The position numbers and the translations under genes were made by a program. A stretch of DNA of 64,000 bases from JADKHR01 sp041917295. GTDB lineage: Bacteria; Elusimicrobiota; Elusimicrobia; FEN-1173. How positions within the stretch are numbered: the first letter of the stretch is position 1; each line of letters starts with the position of its first letter. The stretch spans positions 1 to 64,000 of the forward strand of contig JAYRXX010000059.1 in NCBI GenBank assembly GCA_041917295.1. The letters are read 5' to 3'. Shown here piece by piece: positions 26,499-35,264 of this stretch. The notes under the pieces were generated by a model. That model did not search any database. It was not told the origin of the DNA and saw nothing but the letters and a program-made list of their open reading frames with translations.

Positions 26499-27748
26499 AG
26501 AAAAAAGTGATTTTATCGATGCTGGCGGCGAGCGTGGCCGCGGTGGGGCTTTTTCGACCGGTGCGATCCGCCGTGGACGATACGTACCGTCAGATCCGCC
26601 TGTTGGTTGATATTTTGCAGTTGGTGCGCGAACAGTATGTGGAGGAAGTGGATCAGAAAACGTTGATTTACGGGGCCGCCGCCGGCATGGCGCGGACGTT
26701 GGATCCCTTCAGCCAGTTCATGGAACCGGAAGACCACAAAGAAATGAAAACCGAAACCCAAGGCCAGTTTGGCGGGTTGGGGATTCGCCTGGGACTGCGC
26801 GACGGATGGCTGACCGTGATAACGCCGATGCCGGAAACGCCCGCGTATCGGTTGGGTATTTTGCCGGGCGATAAAATCGTCAAAATCGAGGGCCAAATTA
26901 CCCAAGGGGTGGGCGTGGAAGAGGCGGTGCAAAAGTTGAGGGGGAAACCGGGCACCAAGGTCACCATCTCCATCGCTCGGGAAGGGGAAAAAGAGCCGCG
27001 GGATTTTACCATCACCCGGGAGATCATTAAAATCCAAAGCGTTCGTTCCACTTTGCTCGACGGAAAAATAGGATACGTGAAACTGAACGAGTTTATTGAA
27101 ACCAGCGAAGCCGATATGCGCAAAGCCCTGAAGGGGTTGGAACAGCAGGGCATGACGTCGTTGATTTTGGATTTGCGCAATGATCCGGGCGGGTTGTTGA
27201 CATCGGCGGTGGATGTGTCCAAGTTGTTTTTGGGCGATTCGAAAATCATCACCTACACCCAGGGCCGAACCCAGCCGCGGCAAGATTTTTTTGCTGACGG
27301 CAAAGCGCCGTATTCCGCTCTTCCCATGGCGGTTTTGGTCAACGGCGGGTCCGCGTCCGGCTCGGAAATCGTGACGGGGGCGTTGCAGGATCATAAGCGG
27401 GCCGTGATCATCGGCTCGGAAACCTTTGGAAAAGGAAGCGTTCAATCGGTGATTCCGTTAGACGACGGCTCGGCGTTGCGCTTAACGGTGGCCAAGTATT
27501 ACACACCCAGCGGACGGTCCATTCATCGGGACGAAAAAACAAAAAAGGGCGGGATCACGCCGGATATTGTGATTGACGTCAGCAAGGAAACCGAGGCCAA
27601 ACTGTACGCTCAAGGCGATGAAATTTACGCCAAAGACAAAGCGCCCCAATCGGCGGTGAAAGAAACCGATCGCGTGAAAGACGACGTGTTGGAGCGGGCC
27701 ACGCAAATTTTAAAAGCCGAAGCCGTTTTCCAACAAATGAAAAAGTAA
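26495..27748 (+). CDS. C-terminal processing peptidase (S41)
   Basis: 417 residues: signal peptide, PDZ domain (about residues 85-165 with GGLGIRLG and YRLGILPGDKIVKIEG), then the S41 core with VNGGSASGSEIVTGALQDH (catalytic Ser) and GKGSVQSV (catalytic Lys). Exported protease that trims periplasmic proteins, often wall hydrolases. The ATG has AGGAG upstream and overlaps the EnvC-like stop. Start at 26495 places the signal peptide at the N-terminus. Confidence 0.93.
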   Translation: MKKKVILSMLAASVAAVGLFRPVRSAVDDTYRQIRLLVDILQLVREQYVEEVDQKTLIYGAAAGMARTLDPFSQFMEPEDHKEMKTETQGQFGGLGIRLGLRDGWLTVITPMPETPAYRLGILPGDKIVKIEGQITQGVGVEEAVQKLRGKPGTKVTISIAREGEKEPRDFTITREIIKIQSVRSTLLDGKIGYVKLNEFIETSEADMRKALKGLEQQGMTSLILDLRNDPGGLLTSAVDVSKLFLGDSKIITYTQGRTQPRQDFFADGKAPYSALPMAVLVNGGSASGSEIVTGALQDHKRAVIIGSETFGKGSVQSVIPLDDGSALRLTVAKYYTPSGRSIHRDEKTKKGGITPDIVIDVSKETEAKLYAQGDEIYAKDKAPQSAVKETDRVKDDVLERATQILKAEAVFQQMKK

Positions 27749-28246
27749 ATGGTCCGTCGTCAGCGAGGGGGCGTGTTGTGGGACATTTTTCTGATCGTGT
27801 TGGTGTGCGCGGCGGGGTTTGCGGTGTGGAAAACACGCGGCCGGTGGGAAAAACCGTTGCGCGAAACGCTTGGGCGATGGGTTCCGGCGTCGGCTCCCGC
27901 TAAGGGGCAAACGACAGCGGTGGATTTGAAATCGGTCAGCGCTTCGGCGCACACCCGGCTGATGGATATTTTGGCGAACAGCGGTGTTAAGGAAAAGCAC
28001 GTTGCCCGCACGTTCACCGAGGAACGAACCCAGGAGGGCGCGGTGTGGCTGGAGTCCACCGCCGAAATAAACCGGCCCAAAACGTTCCAAGAAGGATCCT
28101 TTTTAAGGCTGGTTTTAATTGATATTGCCGAAAACAAGTTGGCTTTAATGAAAGACGAGAAGGAAAACGGCGCCTGGACCCTGGAGGTGGGCGACCGCGT
28201 TCGCGTGTATCAACGGTTCCGATTTCGGAATCCGTCACATTCTTAA
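27749..28246 (+). CDS. Unknown single-pass membrane protein
   Basis: 165 residues. A helix at about 10-27 (DIFLIVLVCAAGFAVW) is followed by a basic linker and a soluble domain with TRLMDILANSGVKEKHVARTF, then a strand-rich end. I do not recognise the family. The ATG follows the ctpA stop directly and tsaD starts 15 bases later, so it is part of the operon. The domain could sit in the periplasm with the division and protease proteins upstream. Confidence 0.7.
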   Translation: MVRRQRGGVLWDIFLIVLVCAAGFAVWKTRGRWEKPLRETLGRWVPASAPAKGQTTAVDLKSVSASAHTRLMDILANSGVKEKHVARTFTEERTQEGAVWLESTAEINRPKTFQEGSFLRLVLIDIAENKLALMKDEKENGAWTLEVGDRVRVYQRFRFRNPSHS

Positions 28247-28261
28247 AGGCGGCGTGGCCTT

Positions 28262-29311
28262 ATGAGCAAGATCATTCGGGTGTTGGGCGTTGAAACTTCC
28301 TGCGACGAAACCGCCGCGGCGGTGGTGGAAAACGGCCGACACATTCTTTCCAACGTGGTTTCCAGCCAAATCCCGGTTCATCAACCCTATGGGGGCGTGG
28401 TGCCCGAACTGGCCAGCCGAGCCCACGTGGAAAGCGTTCAGGGCGTGATTGAGGCGGCGCTCAAAGGCCAATCCCCCCGGGGGACAGCCCCGTTTCCCAA
28501 AGCTCTTCCGGCGGACATCGTGGCGGTCACGGTGGGCCCGGGCCTGGTGGGGTCGTTGCTCGTCGGCAAAGTGGCGGCCGAAATGGTGGCCTGGGTGTAT
28601 AAAAAGCCCATCGTGGGCGTGAATCATTTGGAAGGGCATCTGCTGTCCATTTTGCCGGGCCATCCGGATCTGGAACCGCCCTATTTGGCTTTGGTCGTTT
28701 CGGGCGGACACACGGAACTCGTTCACGTTCGCGACTACGGAAAATATCACGTGGTGGGGCGTACGCGCGACGACGCGGCGGGGGAAGCGTTCGATAAAGT
28801 TTCCCGGGTGTTGGGGTTGGGGTATCCGGGGGGGCCCGCCATTGACCGGGCGGCCGCACGAGGGAACGCGTCGGCGGTGGCGTTCCCGCGGGCGCTGATG
28901 GGCGAAGGGTTTGATTTTTCGTTTTCCGGTCTTAAAACATCGGTGGTGTACTATCTTCGCGATCACCCCGAGGTCTCGCTGTCCAAAAAGAAAATAGCCG
29001 ACGTGTGCGCCAGTTTTCAAGCGGCGGTGGTGGATGTCTTGGTGGCCAAAACCCTGGCCGCCGCCGACTCGTTGGGCGTCAAACACATCGCGGTGTGCGG
29101 CGGCGTGGCGGCCAACAGCGCCTTGCGTCAGGGGTTTTTCCATCGGGCCAAAAAGCACAAAATGCACATGGCCTCGCCTTTGTTGTGCACGGACAACGGG
29201 GTCATGATTGCCGTCGCCGGTTACTACAAATATTGCCGCGGGCCGAAACACAAATCCGACCCTGAACCGCTCTCGGTCGATTCCACCCTGGCCATCGAAA
29301 GTTGGGGGTAA
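28262..29311 (+). CDS. tsaD: tRNA t6A37 threonylcarbamoyltransferase TsaD
   Basis: 349 residues, ASKHA-fold ATPase with VLGVETSCDETAAAVV, the metal-binding HLEGHL, VSGGHTELVHV and the C-terminal CGGVAANSALRQ. Transfers the threonylcarbamoyl group to A37 of ANN-decoding tRNAs. Start at ATG 28262. dusB follows after 4 bases, so two tRNA-modification genes lie together. Confidence 0.96.
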   Translation: MSKIIRVLGVETSCDETAAAVVENGRHILSNVVSSQIPVHQPYGGVVPELASRAHVESVQGVIEAALKGQSPRGTAPFPKALPADIVAVTVGPGLVGSLLVGKVAAEMVAWVYKKPIVGVNHLEGHLLSILPGHPDLEPPYLALVVSGGHTELVHVRDYGKYHVVGRTRDDAAGEAFDKVSRVLGLGYPGGPAIDRAAARGNASAVAFPRALMGEGFDFSFSGLKTSVVYYLRDHPEVSLSKKKIADVCASFQAAVVDVLVAKTLAAADSLGVKHIAVCGGVAANSALRQGFFHRAKKHKMHMASPLLCTDNGVMIAVAGYYKYCRGPKHKSDPEPLSVDSTLAIESWG

Positions 29312-29315
29312 GAGT

Positions 29316-30278
29316 GTGTTGCGGATCGGGACGGTTTCTCTCGAAAATCCGTTTATCTTAGCCCCCATGGCCGGGATCGGCGACCCCCCTTACCGACGGT
29401 TGTGTCGGCGGGGCGGAGCCGCGATGGTGTGCGCCGAGATGGTGTCGGCCAACGCGCTCCACTATAATGACGAACGGTCCCGGCAGATGCTCGCAACGTT
29501 TCCGGACGAACATCCCGTGAGTCTCCAGGTTTTTGGCAACGATCCGGACCGCTTGGCCGCGGCGGCCCAGGCGGCGGTGGAATCCGGGGCCGACGTGGTG
29601 GATCTCAACTGCGGGTGCCCGGTTCCCAAAATCACAAAAAGCGGCGGCGGCATTTCACTGATGCGCGACGAATCGTTGTTCGCCCGTTGCGTGGGCGCCA
29701 TGGTGAAAGCCGTTCGTGTTCCTGTCACGGTTAAAATGCGGCTGGGATTTCGGGGAGAGGGAAATCAGGCGATTCAGTTTGCTCGTCTGGCGGAGGCCGA
29801 AGGCGCGGCGGCGGTGGCCGTTCACGCGCGGTCTCGGGAAGATCGCCACCAGGGGGCTCCTCAACTGGACGAACTGCGCCGGGTGGTGGAGGCGGTACGG
29901 ATTCCGGTGTTCGGCAACGGGGGTGTTCAGACATACGACGATGCCCGGGCCATGATGGATCAGGGCGGCGTGGCCGGCGTTTTGGTTGGGCAAGCGGCCA
30001 TCGGAAACCCGTTTCTGTTTTTGGAATTTTTGGCTCGGGAAAAGGGCCGCGAGGAGCCGATTTCGATTCGTCAGCGATTTGACCTTTTTCGCGAACATCT
30101 GGCGATGATCGTCGAATACTACGGGGAAACCGTGGGCGTTCGGCGCCTGCGCAAATATATTCCTTCCTACGTCAAAGGCCTTCCCGGATCCGCCTCATTT
30201 CGCGGTCGGGTCAATCTTTTAAACAAAAAAGCCGAGGTCCTGGACGCGCTCTCCGAGTTCCAAAATTCTTTGATTTAG
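29316..30278 (+). CDS. dusB: tRNA-dihydrouridine synthase
   Basis: 320 residues, TIM-barrel flavoenzyme with APMAGIGDPPYRRLCRRGGA, the catalytic Cys in DLNCGCPVPKITKSGGG and VPVTVKMRLGF. Reduces uridines in the tRNA D loop. The GTG at 29316 gives the conserved N-terminus LRIGTVSLENPFILAPMAG; longer in-frame starts lie inside tsaD. Assignment to the DusB subgroup is from overall similarity. Confidence 0.9.
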   Translation: MLRIGTVSLENPFILAPMAGIGDPPYRRLCRRGGAAMVCAEMVSANALHYNDERSRQMLATFPDEHPVSLQVFGNDPDRLAAAAQAAVESGADVVDLNCGCPVPKITKSGGGISLMRDESLFARCVGAMVKAVRVPVTVKMRLGFRGEGNQAIQFARLAEAEGAAAVAVHARSREDRHQGAPQLDELRRVVEAVRIPVFGNGGVQTYDDARAMMDQGGVAGVLVGQAAIGNPFLFLEFLAREKGREEPISIRQRFDLFREHLAMIVEYYGETVGVRRLRKYIPSYVKGLPGSASFRGRVNLLNKKAEVLDALSEFQNSLI

Positions 30279-30323
30279 GGACCGCTTAAACCCCTCCGGA
30301 TCTCGAGAACGGGTCGGATCTCA

Positions 30324-30352
30324 TTGACAGGGGGCCTTGCCTGTGCTACCAT
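30324..30352 (+). promoter_or_regulatory. Sigma-70-type promoter for the phosphohexomutase gene
   Basis: Perfect TTGACA (30324-30329), a 17-base spacer, then TACCAT (30347-30352). It lies in the 120-base gap after dusB, with the ATG about 40 bases past the predicted start site and AGAGGCG as ribosome site. Confidence 0.75.
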
Positions 30353-30398
30353 CGAAAAACTTCAGTTATTTTTTCGTAAATAGAGGCGAAACCTTCCC

Positions 30399-31862
30399 AT
30401 GAGCATAAAATTCGGTACGTCTGGTTGGCGGGGCATTTTGGCGGAAGAAGTGACTTTCCCACGGTTGCGGATTGTGGTTCAGTCTATTTCGGACTATCTC
30501 CGCGAGGAAAAGTTGCACAATAAACGGGTCGTTATCGGTTACGACACGCGCTTTTTGTCCGAAGAGTTTGCCAAAACGGCCGCCGGTGTGTTGGCCGCCA
30601 ACGGCATGGAAAGTTTGTTGTGCCAACGGGACACGCCCACCCCCGTCGTTGCGTTTGAGGTATTGCATTTGAAAGCGGCCGGGGGGCTTAACATCACGGC
30701 CAGCCACAACCCGCCGAACTATTCCGGCGTCAAATTTAATTCCACCTGGGGCGGCCCGGCCTTGCCGGAAGCGACGCATCGCATTGAAGCCGCCTGCGAG
30801 CCGTACCTGACGGGCGAAATGACGCCCAAATCCGGGCGCGAGGCCGTGGGGCTCAAAAAACGGTTGATCGTCCCTCACGACCCGATCCCCGCTTACTTCC
30901 GTCAACTCGACAGCTTGGTCGACCGATCTCTGCTCAAAAAAGGGAAAATTCGCGTGGTTGTGGACGCTTTGTGGGGCGCGGGCCGAGGCTATTTGGACGA
31001 ATATCTCAAGAGTGCGGGTGTTCAGGTCGTTTCTATTCACACGAACCGCGACGTTTTGTTTGGCGGCCACAGTCCTTCTCCGGACCCGGAAATCCTCAAA
31101 GACTTGCGCGCCGCCATGGTTCAGCACAAAGCGCAGTTGGGCTTAGCCACGGACGGAGATGCGGATCGGTTCGGCGTCATGGACGCGGACGGGACGTTGA
31201 TCAGCCCCAACGAATTTTTGCCGTTGGTGTTGAACCATTTGGTGACCACCCGAAAATGGAAAGGCGTTGTGGCGCGCAGTGTGATGACATCCCATTTCCT
31301 GGACGCGGTGGCCAAAAAACATGGCTTGACGGTGAAAGAAACCCCGGTCGGGTTTAAATACATCGGCGACGTGATGGCTCACGAAAACTCGGTGTACCCG
31401 TCCAAGGGAGGGCACTTTGTGATGGGCGGGGAAGAGTCGGGCGGGTTGTCGGTGCGCGGGCATGTGCCGGAAAAAGACGGCATTTTGGCGTGTTTGTTGG
31501 CGGCCGAAATCATGGCGGTGACCAAGCGGCCCCTTAAAAAGTCCATTGAACTTCTTCAAAAAGAGGTGGGGACATTCCACACCGCTCGCTTGAATTTCCA
31601 TTTGACCGCCGAAAAAATGGCCGAACTGCGCGACAAGCTGAGCCACAAGCCTCCCACCCGGTTGGGGGATTTTCCGGTGCGGCGCATTGTGGAAACCGAC
31701 GGGTACAAGTTCATTCTGACCGACGGAAGCTGGATCGGCGTGCGGTTGTCGGGCACGGAACCGGTTGTGAGAGTGTATTTGGAAAGCCAAGATTTGGCAA
31801 AAATGAAAGCGCTGGAAAAAGCCGGCCGCGTGTTGGCCGGTCTTTCTCCGACACCCAAATAA
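30399..31862 (+). CDS. Phosphoglucomutase/phosphomannomutase
   Basis: 487 residues of the alpha-D-phosphohexomutase family: substrate start FGTSGWRGILAEE, phosphoserine loop TASHNPP, metal loop DGDADRFG, sugar loop GGEESGG and phosphate loop RLSGTEPVVRVY. Interconverts hexose 1- and 6-phosphates, feeding glgA and polysaccharide synthesis encoded earlier. Its own promoter is at 30324-30352; eno follows after 12 bases. Substrate choice (glucose or mannose) cannot be read from the motifs. Confidence 0.92.
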   Translation: MSIKFGTSGWRGILAEEVTFPRLRIVVQSISDYLREEKLHNKRVVIGYDTRFLSEEFAKTAAGVLAANGMESLLCQRDTPTPVVAFEVLHLKAAGGLNITASHNPPNYSGVKFNSTWGGPALPEATHRIEAACEPYLTGEMTPKSGREAVGLKKRLIVPHDPIPAYFRQLDSLVDRSLLKKGKIRVVVDALWGAGRGYLDEYLKSAGVQVVSIHTNRDVLFGGHSPSPDPEILKDLRAAMVQHKAQLGLATDGDADRFGVMDADGTLISPNEFLPLVLNHLVTTRKWKGVVARSVMTSHFLDAVAKKHGLTVKETPVGFKYIGDVMAHENSVYPSKGGHFVMGGEESGGLSVRGHVPEKDGILACLLAAEIMAVTKRPLKKSIELLQKEVGTFHTARLNFHLTAEKMAELRDKLSHKPPTRLGDFPVRRIVETDGYKFILTDGSWIGVRLSGTEPVVRVYLESQDLAKMKALEKAGRVLAGLSPTPK

Positions 31863-31874
31863 AGAGAGAACCCG

Positions 31875-33236
31875 ATGGCAAAAAAAACAGCGGTGAAAAA
31901 AGCGAAAACGAAAAAATCGGTTAAGGCCGCGGTTGTCGGCACCCGCGTGGCGTCGGTGCACGCCCGTGAAATTTTGGATTCTCGGGGCAACCCGACGGTG
32001 GAAGTGGATGTGGTGTTGGCCAACGGGGCCCAGGGCCGGGCCGCGGTTCCATCCGGCGCGTCCACGGGCGCCCACGAAGCGCTGGAGTTGCGCGACGGCG
32101 ACAAGGCGCGGTTTGGAGGCAAGGGGGTGTTGAAAGCGGTTGCCAACGTTAACGGACCCCTGGCCGCCGCGTTGAAAGGCCGCGACGCCGCGGATCAGAA
32201 ATCACTGGACCGGGTTTTGATTGAAGCCGATGGCACGCCCACAAAGGCCAAGTTGGGGGCCAACGCCATTTTGGGTGTGTCCATGGCGGCGGCGCGGGCG
32301 GCCGCGAACGCGAAGGGGGTTGCTCTGCACACCCATCTTCGCCAAACGTTCGGGATCAAAAGCAAAGAGTTTGTGTTCCCCGTGCCGCTCATGAACATCC
32401 TCAACGGGGGCGCCCACGCGGACAACAACATCGATCTTCAAGAATTCATGATTGTTCCGGTGGTGGGCGGGTCCTTCCGCGAGTCGTTGCGGGCGGGAGC
32501 GGAAGTGTTCCATGCGCTCAAAAAAGTGCTCAAAGACGCGAAGCACAACACCGCCGTGGGCGACGAGGGCGGGTTTGCCCCCAACCTCAAGTCCAACGAG
32601 GAAGCCATTCAAGTGATTTTAACCGCCATTCAAAACGCGGGATACAAAGCCGGCCAAGATGTATTTCTGGCACTCGATTGCGCCGCCAACGAATACCACA
32701 ATGGCGGCCGCTACCGGTTGGAAGGGGAAGTGGCCATTCGCGATCGGTCCGCGGAAGAAATGATTTCCGTTTACGAAGAATGGGTCAATAAATATCCCAT
32801 CGTTTCCATCGAAGACGGGCTGGCCGAAGACGACTGGGCGGGTTGGAAACAGATGACCGACCGGATCGGATCGAAAACCCAAATTGTCGGAGACGATCTT
32901 TTTGTGACCAACCCGGCACGTCTGGCCGACGGAATCCGCCGAGGCGTGGGCAACGCGATTTTGGTAAAGGTGAACCAAATCGGAAGTTTGACCGAAACGG
33001 TGGAAGCCGTGCACATGGCCCAAAAGGCCGGTTACGGAGCCATTATTTCCCATCGTTCCGGCGAAACGGAAGACGCGTTTATCGCCGATCTGGCGGTGGC
33101 GTTGAACGCGGGCCAGATTAAAACCGGTTCCGCTTCCCGATCCGAACGGATCGCCAAATACAACCAGTTGTTGCGTTTGGAAGAGTCGTTGGGCAAAGCG
33201 GCGTCGTTTCCCGGCACAACGGCGTTTCGCCGTTAA
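31875..33236 (+). CDS. eno: Enolase with Lys-rich N-terminal extension
   Basis: 453 residues. The core from VASVHAREILDSRGNPTVEV is standard enolase: SGASTGAHEALELRD, VGDEGGFAPNL, SIEDGLAEDDW, VKVNQIGSLTET and SHRSGETED. It converts 2-phosphoglycerate to PEP. About 24 extra residues precede the core, made mostly of Ala, Lys and Val (AKKTAVKKAKTKKSVKAAVV). The ATG at 31875 has AGAGAG upstream; no later start lies before the core, so the tail seems real. FtsB-like gene follows after 5 bases. Confidence 0.96.
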   Translation: MAKKTAVKKAKTKKSVKAAVVGTRVASVHAREILDSRGNPTVEVDVVLANGAQGRAAVPSGASTGAHEALELRDGDKARFGGKGVLKAVANVNGPLAAALKGRDAADQKSLDRVLIEADGTPTKAKLGANAILGVSMAAARAAANAKGVALHTHLRQTFGIKSKEFVFPVPLMNILNGGAHADNNIDLQEFMIVPVVGGSFRESLRAGAEVFHALKKVLKDAKHNTAVGDEGGFAPNLKSNEEAIQVILTAIQNAGYKAGQDVFLALDCAANEYHNGGRYRLEGEVAIRDRSAEEMISVYEEWVNKYPIVSIEDGLAEDDWAGWKQMTDRIGSKTQIVGDDLFVTNPARLADGIRRGVGNAILVKVNQIGSLTETVEAVHMAQKAGYGAIISHRSGETEDAFIADLAVALNAGQIKTGSASRSERIAKYNQLLRLEESLGKAASFPGTTAFRR

Positions 33237-33241
33237 CGCGC

Positions 33242-33550
33242 GTGGTGCGGCGAACCGGTCGCCGTCGAAGGGTGTGGGTCATCGCGGGGGCGTTGGCGGT
33301 GGCCGTGCTCGTGTCAGGAGGGGCTGTCCGGCGGTATTTTGTCCAACGGGGGGAACTGGCCCGGCTGGAAACGCGGTTGGTTCAGTCCCATCACCGAATG
33401 CGGGAATTGCAGGCTCGGCGCGAACGGGCCGACACCGACGACATGTTTATTGAAACCTCCGCTCGGCGCGAGCTGGGCCTGCTGGCGCCCGACGAAATTG
33501 AGTTCCGGTTTGTTTCACGGACTTCGACGGCCCCCTCCAAAGGAGATTGA
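33242..33550 (+). CDS. FtsB/DivIC-like septum formation initiator
   Basis: 102 residues: basic N-terminus, one transmembrane helix (about 11-28), then a heptad-like coiled coil and the closing ETSARRELGLLAPDEIEFRF, which is the conserved end of DivIC/FtsB proteins. It would join FtsL and FtsQ in the divisome. GTG start at 33242. The eno-ftsB neighbourhood is common in bacteria and supports the call. Confidence 0.85.
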   Translation: MVRRTGRRRRVWVIAGALAVAVLVSGGAVRRYFVQRGELARLETRLVQSHHRMRELQARRERADTDDMFIETSARRELGLLAPDEIEFRFVSRTSTAPSKGD

Positions 33551-33551
33551 T

Positions 33552-33710
33552 ATGTCCAATACGCCTTGCCCGAAATGCAGTGCGAAAGGGTCGGTGGCTG
33601 TGAAACAGTCCCGGTCCGATAAAGGGGTGGATCTCAAATACTACGAGTGCCCCTCTTGCGGAATTCTCTGGACAAATTCCATCGACATCGCCTCGCTTCC
33701 GGTCGATTAA
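33552..33710 (+). CDS. Small zinc-ribbon protein
   Basis: 52 residues with two CxxC knuckles (C6/C9 and C33/C36: PCPKC and ECPSC), probably one zinc ribbon. The ATG at 33552 has AGGAG 7 bases upstream and follows the FtsB-like stop by one base. The surrounding sequence resembles small zinc-ribbon proteins of unknown role; nucleic-acid or protein binding is possible. Confidence 0.75.
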   Translation: MSNTPCPKCSAKGSVAVKQSRSDKGVDLKYYECPSCGILWTNSIDIASLPVD

Positions 33711-33771
33711 CCTGAGTCAAAACCTTCTCTCACTGCGCGACAGGGCCCTCTTAAAACGTCGGGGCCTGACG

Positions 33772-35259
33772 GTGGCCGAGGCGCGGCGGCAAGAACAATT
33801 ATTGAAACACCGTCGGGTGGATGTGCCTGTCGTGCGTCCGTGCTCGGTGGGCGACGGAATCGAACGGTTGTCGATGGTCGAGGTGGGCCGGTTGGTCCGT
33901 TTGGCTCGGCACGCTCAACAGCGGGGCCGGGTTTCCGGGTTTGTGCCCGCTTCCGGGGCGGCTTCCCGGTTGTTTTCTTCCCTCATTCAATTCTCCCATC
34001 ATTGTCGGTCCCAGGAAGGTCCCGCGCTCAAGTGGCTTCGGGGCCCTTTCCCTTTTGCGCGAGATTGCCGGCGATTTTTTTCAGGGTTGCCTCAAATGGC
34101 TTTGGCCGGTCCCTTAAAAAAAACGTTGGCCGGACACGGGTTGTCGTTAGAAAAATGTTTGCGGTCTGGCAACCTCCTGCCGGTTTTGGACGCGCTCTTG
34201 TCGGAACGTGGCCTCCATTTGCCTCGTCAACCGAAGGCTCTTATTCCGTTCCATCATGCGGGGAAAGGGGCGCTGACCGCGTTTGACGAGCAGATTTTAG
34301 AAGCCCTCCCTTTGGCGGACAAAAACAAACGGGTCGCTCTTCATTTTACGGTGCCACCGGATTTTCGGTCGAATTTTCGGCGGGCAGGCGAAAAACAAGC
34401 CGAGAGACTTCGAAAAAAGGCGGGGGTGAATCTCCGTCTGACTTACAGCGTTCAACCTCTCGCCAGCGACACCTTGGCGTTGGACAAAGATAATCGCTGG
34501 GTTCGCCGGTCGGATGGCGAGCTTCTTTTCCGTCCCGGGGGGCACGGAGCCTTGCTGTCCAATCTGGAAAAGACGCGCGGCGACATCGTGTTCATCAAAA
34601 ACATTGATAACGTGCCCACGGCGCCTTTTCAACCGCTTGCTCGACGGTTGAGATGGGCTCTCGTTGGCCGGCTTATCGAACTTCAAAATCAATCCGCCGC
34701 GTTGCTCTTGGCGTTAAAACACGGGAATGGGGATTTAACCGGGGCCGAACAATTTATTCGGGGAACCCTGAAATTATCCCCCCCGCGTGGAGGGGGACCC
34801 ATTCGACGGGAGTGGGCCCGTTCGATTTTATCCCGACCGTGGCGGGTGTGTGGGATGGTCCCCAATAAGGGGGAACCCGGCGGGGGGCCTTTTTGGGTGA
34901 GGGGCCCCCACGGTCCCGCAAAGCAAATCGTCGAAGCGTCCCAACTGTCGGATCGACAGAAAGGCCTATTGAAACGTTCGACTCATTTCAATCCGGTGGA
35001 CATGATCGTGGGATTAAGGGACGCGGCCGGAAAATCCCACCCGCTTTTGCGCTATTGTGATCGCGATCAGGTGATTCTATCCCATAAACATTATGAAGGC
35101 CGGGCCATATGGACGTTGGAACATCCGGGGCTTTGGAACGGGGCGATGGCGGGCTGGAACACGGTGTTTGTGGAAATCCCCCACAAAGTTTTTCATCCGG
35201 TGAAAACCATCAACGACCTGTTGAACCGGGGCCACCGGCGTTCGGGAATGGTACAATAA
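33772..35259 (+). CDS. DUF4301 protein
   Basis: At least 495 residues. It contains VSGFVPASGAASRLFSSL, IPFHHAGKGALTAFDEQ and HFTVPPDF, which match the DUF4301 family, including a nucleotidyltransferase-like GxxSR-type loop near the start. The frame is open upstream and encodes LRDRALLKRRGLT directly before the GTG, which looks like the family's usual N-terminus, so translation may begin earlier at a non-standard codon (for example CTG at 33712). Function unknown; the family has been suggested to act on nucleotide sugars. Confidence 0.75.
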   Translation: MAEARRQEQLLKHRRVDVPVVRPCSVGDGIERLSMVEVGRLVRLARHAQQRGRVSGFVPASGAASRLFSSLIQFSHHCRSQEGPALKWLRGPFPFARDCRRFFSGLPQMALAGPLKKTLAGHGLSLEKCLRSGNLLPVLDALLSERGLHLPRQPKALIPFHHAGKGALTAFDEQILEALPLADKNKRVALHFTVPPDFRSNFRRAGEKQAERLRKKAGVNLRLTYSVQPLASDTLALDKDNRWVRRSDGELLFRPGGHGALLSNLEKTRGDIVFIKNIDNVPTAPFQPLARRLRWALVGRLIELQNQSAALLLALKHGNGDLTGAEQFIRGTLKLSPPRGGGPIRREWARSILSRPWRVCGMVPNKGEPGGGPFWVRGPHGPAKQIVEASQLSDRQKGLLKRSTHFNPVDMIVGLRDAAGKSHPLLRYCDRDQVILSHKHYEGRAIWTLEHPGLWNGAMAGWNTVFVEIPHKVFHPVKTINDLLNRGHRRSGMVQ

Positions 35260-35264
35260 CGCCC

